A stretch of DNA of 64,000 nt from Brevundimonas sp. (GTDB taxonomy: Bacteria > Pseudomonadota > Alphaproteobacteria > Caulobacterales > Caulobacteraceae): the NCBI GenBank assembly GCA_003248965.1, contig QFQU01000010.1:62001-126000 (forward strand). The letters are read 5' to 3'. Positions 63,411 to 64,000 of the stretch are shown in pieces. Position numbers and translations under genes: made by a program. The notes beneath the pieces were generated by a model, which was given only the letters and a program-made list of their open reading frames with translations, was not told where the DNA came from and did no database searches. Numbering within the stretch: the first letter of the stretch is position 1; each line of letters begins with the position of its first letter.

Positions 63411-64000
63411 GCGTCCCCTTCCGTTTCCAAGGGCGTGGAGGTGATCCGCGCCAGGCGTTCCAGGGCCTGGGCGGCGCGGCCGTCGTCGATGGCGGCGGCG
63501 GCCAGGGCGGCCCCTTCGGCCAGGTCGGCCGCGCGATCGGATACCACGAAGGCCGCGGCGGCGTTCAGCAACACAATGTCGCGGTAGGGGCCGGCCTGAC
63601 CCTGCAACAGCGCGCGCAGGGCGGCGGCGTTCTCCTCGGCGTCGCCGCCGCGAATGGCCTCGACCGGCGCGCGAGGCAAGCCGGCGTCCTCGGGCGTCAC
63701 AGCGAACCGTCGTACCGCGCCGTCCTTCCACTCGGCCACCTCGGTCGGGCCCGAAATCGCCAATTCGTCCAGCCCCTGGCCATGGACGGTCCAGGCGCGC
63801 ACGGCGCCCAGGCGGCCCAGAACCTCGGCCAGGGGCTCCAGCAGCCGGGGATCATAGACGCCCATCACCTGACGCCGTGCAGACGCGGGGTTCGAAAGCG
63901 GCCCCAATAGATTGAAAACCGTCCGAAAACCAATTTCGGCGCGCACCGGGCCGACGTGCCGCATGGCGCCGTGATAGGCCGGGGCGAACAGGAAACAGAT
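63407..64000 (-). CDS. trpD: Anthranilate phosphoribosyltransferase (C-terminal part)
   Basis: The 3' part of trpD, cut by the window edge; 197 residues are visible. They begin ICFLFAPAYHGAMRHVGPVR, the typical FLFAPxxHxAMxxVxPVRxxLG motif, followed by TVFNLLGPLSNPA. The enzyme transfers phosphoribose to anthranilate in tryptophan synthesis. The glycine-rich PRPP loop would lie outside the window. It overlaps trpC by four bases. Confidence 0.94.
   Translation of the reverse strand: MCFLFAPAYHGAMRHVGPVRAEIGFRTVFNLLGPLSNPASARRQVMGVYDPRLLEPLAEVLGRLGAVRAWTVHGQGLDELAISGPTEVAEWKDGAVRRFAVTPEDAGLPRAPVEAIRGGDAEENAAALRALLQGQAGPYRDIVLLNAAAAFVVSDRAADLAEGAALAAAAIDDGRAAQALERLARITSTPLETEGDA

Overview
The window is high-GC chromosomal DNA of an alphaproteobacterium. 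Caulobacterales (Brevundimonas or Caulobacter-like) is the best guess. The reasons are the full nuo operon with NuoE and NuoF carried separately, the chain tsf-pyrH-frr-uppS-cdsA-dxr-rseP-bamA-skp-lpxD-fabZ-lpxA-lpxI-lpxB, an alphaproteobacterial LexA with GAAC-N7-GAAC operators, and a short SOS-box-controlled membrane peptide just upstream of dnaE. The genus is inferred from layout and protein flavour, not from a search.

Layout. (1) 1-5522: right end of a P2-like prophage in the P2 tail order FII (partial), E/E' (with a T TTT TTG frameshift site), T, U, D, ogr. It ends at a 46-base tRNA-Val(TAC) 3' fragment that looks like the attachment-site scar. (2) 5531-12355: host accessory genes. These are a large autotransporter with calcium-type DxDGDG repeats, a GT4 glycosyltransferase, tRNA-Asp with a 29-base tandem copy of its own 5' end, and an AbgT-family transporter. 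(3) 12559-28453: nuoA to nuoN, NADH:quinone oxidoreductase, interrupted by three small or unknown membrane or lipoprotein genes. (4) 28458-35673: birA, coaX, rnj, DUF3088, DUF1467, proS, lolC/E, lolD. (5) 35810-40846: a FixJ-type regulator, an SOS-controlled 31-residue peptide, dnaE, a DUF4142 lipoprotein. (6) 41070-56794: rpsB (broken by an apparent 70-base deletion), tsf, pyrH, frr and the undecaprenyl, phospholipid, isoprenoid, outer-membrane and lipid A genes, ending with a FUSC-type membrane protein. (7) 56859-64000: gltA and gltX (minus), comEC (plus), lexA, trpC and partial trpD (minus).

How the genes work together. The nuo block encodes the 14 complex I subunits. The bamA-skp-lpx block builds the outer membrane: protein insertion, chaperoning, and lipid A from UDP-GlcNAc acylation to disaccharide. 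lolC/E and lolD release lipoproteins, and uppS, cdsA and dxr supply lipid carriers and precursors. LexA at 62.5 kb probably controls its own promoter through two operators and also the two-operator promoter upstream of the small peptide and dnaE at 36.5 kb.

The points most worth checking are the frameshifted rpsB (an essential gene, so an assembly error or a real deletion), the SOS peptide and dnaE promoter, the unknown membrane gene between nuoF and nuoG, the tandem duplication in the tRNA-Asp 5' leader, and the prophage frameshift site and attachment scar.
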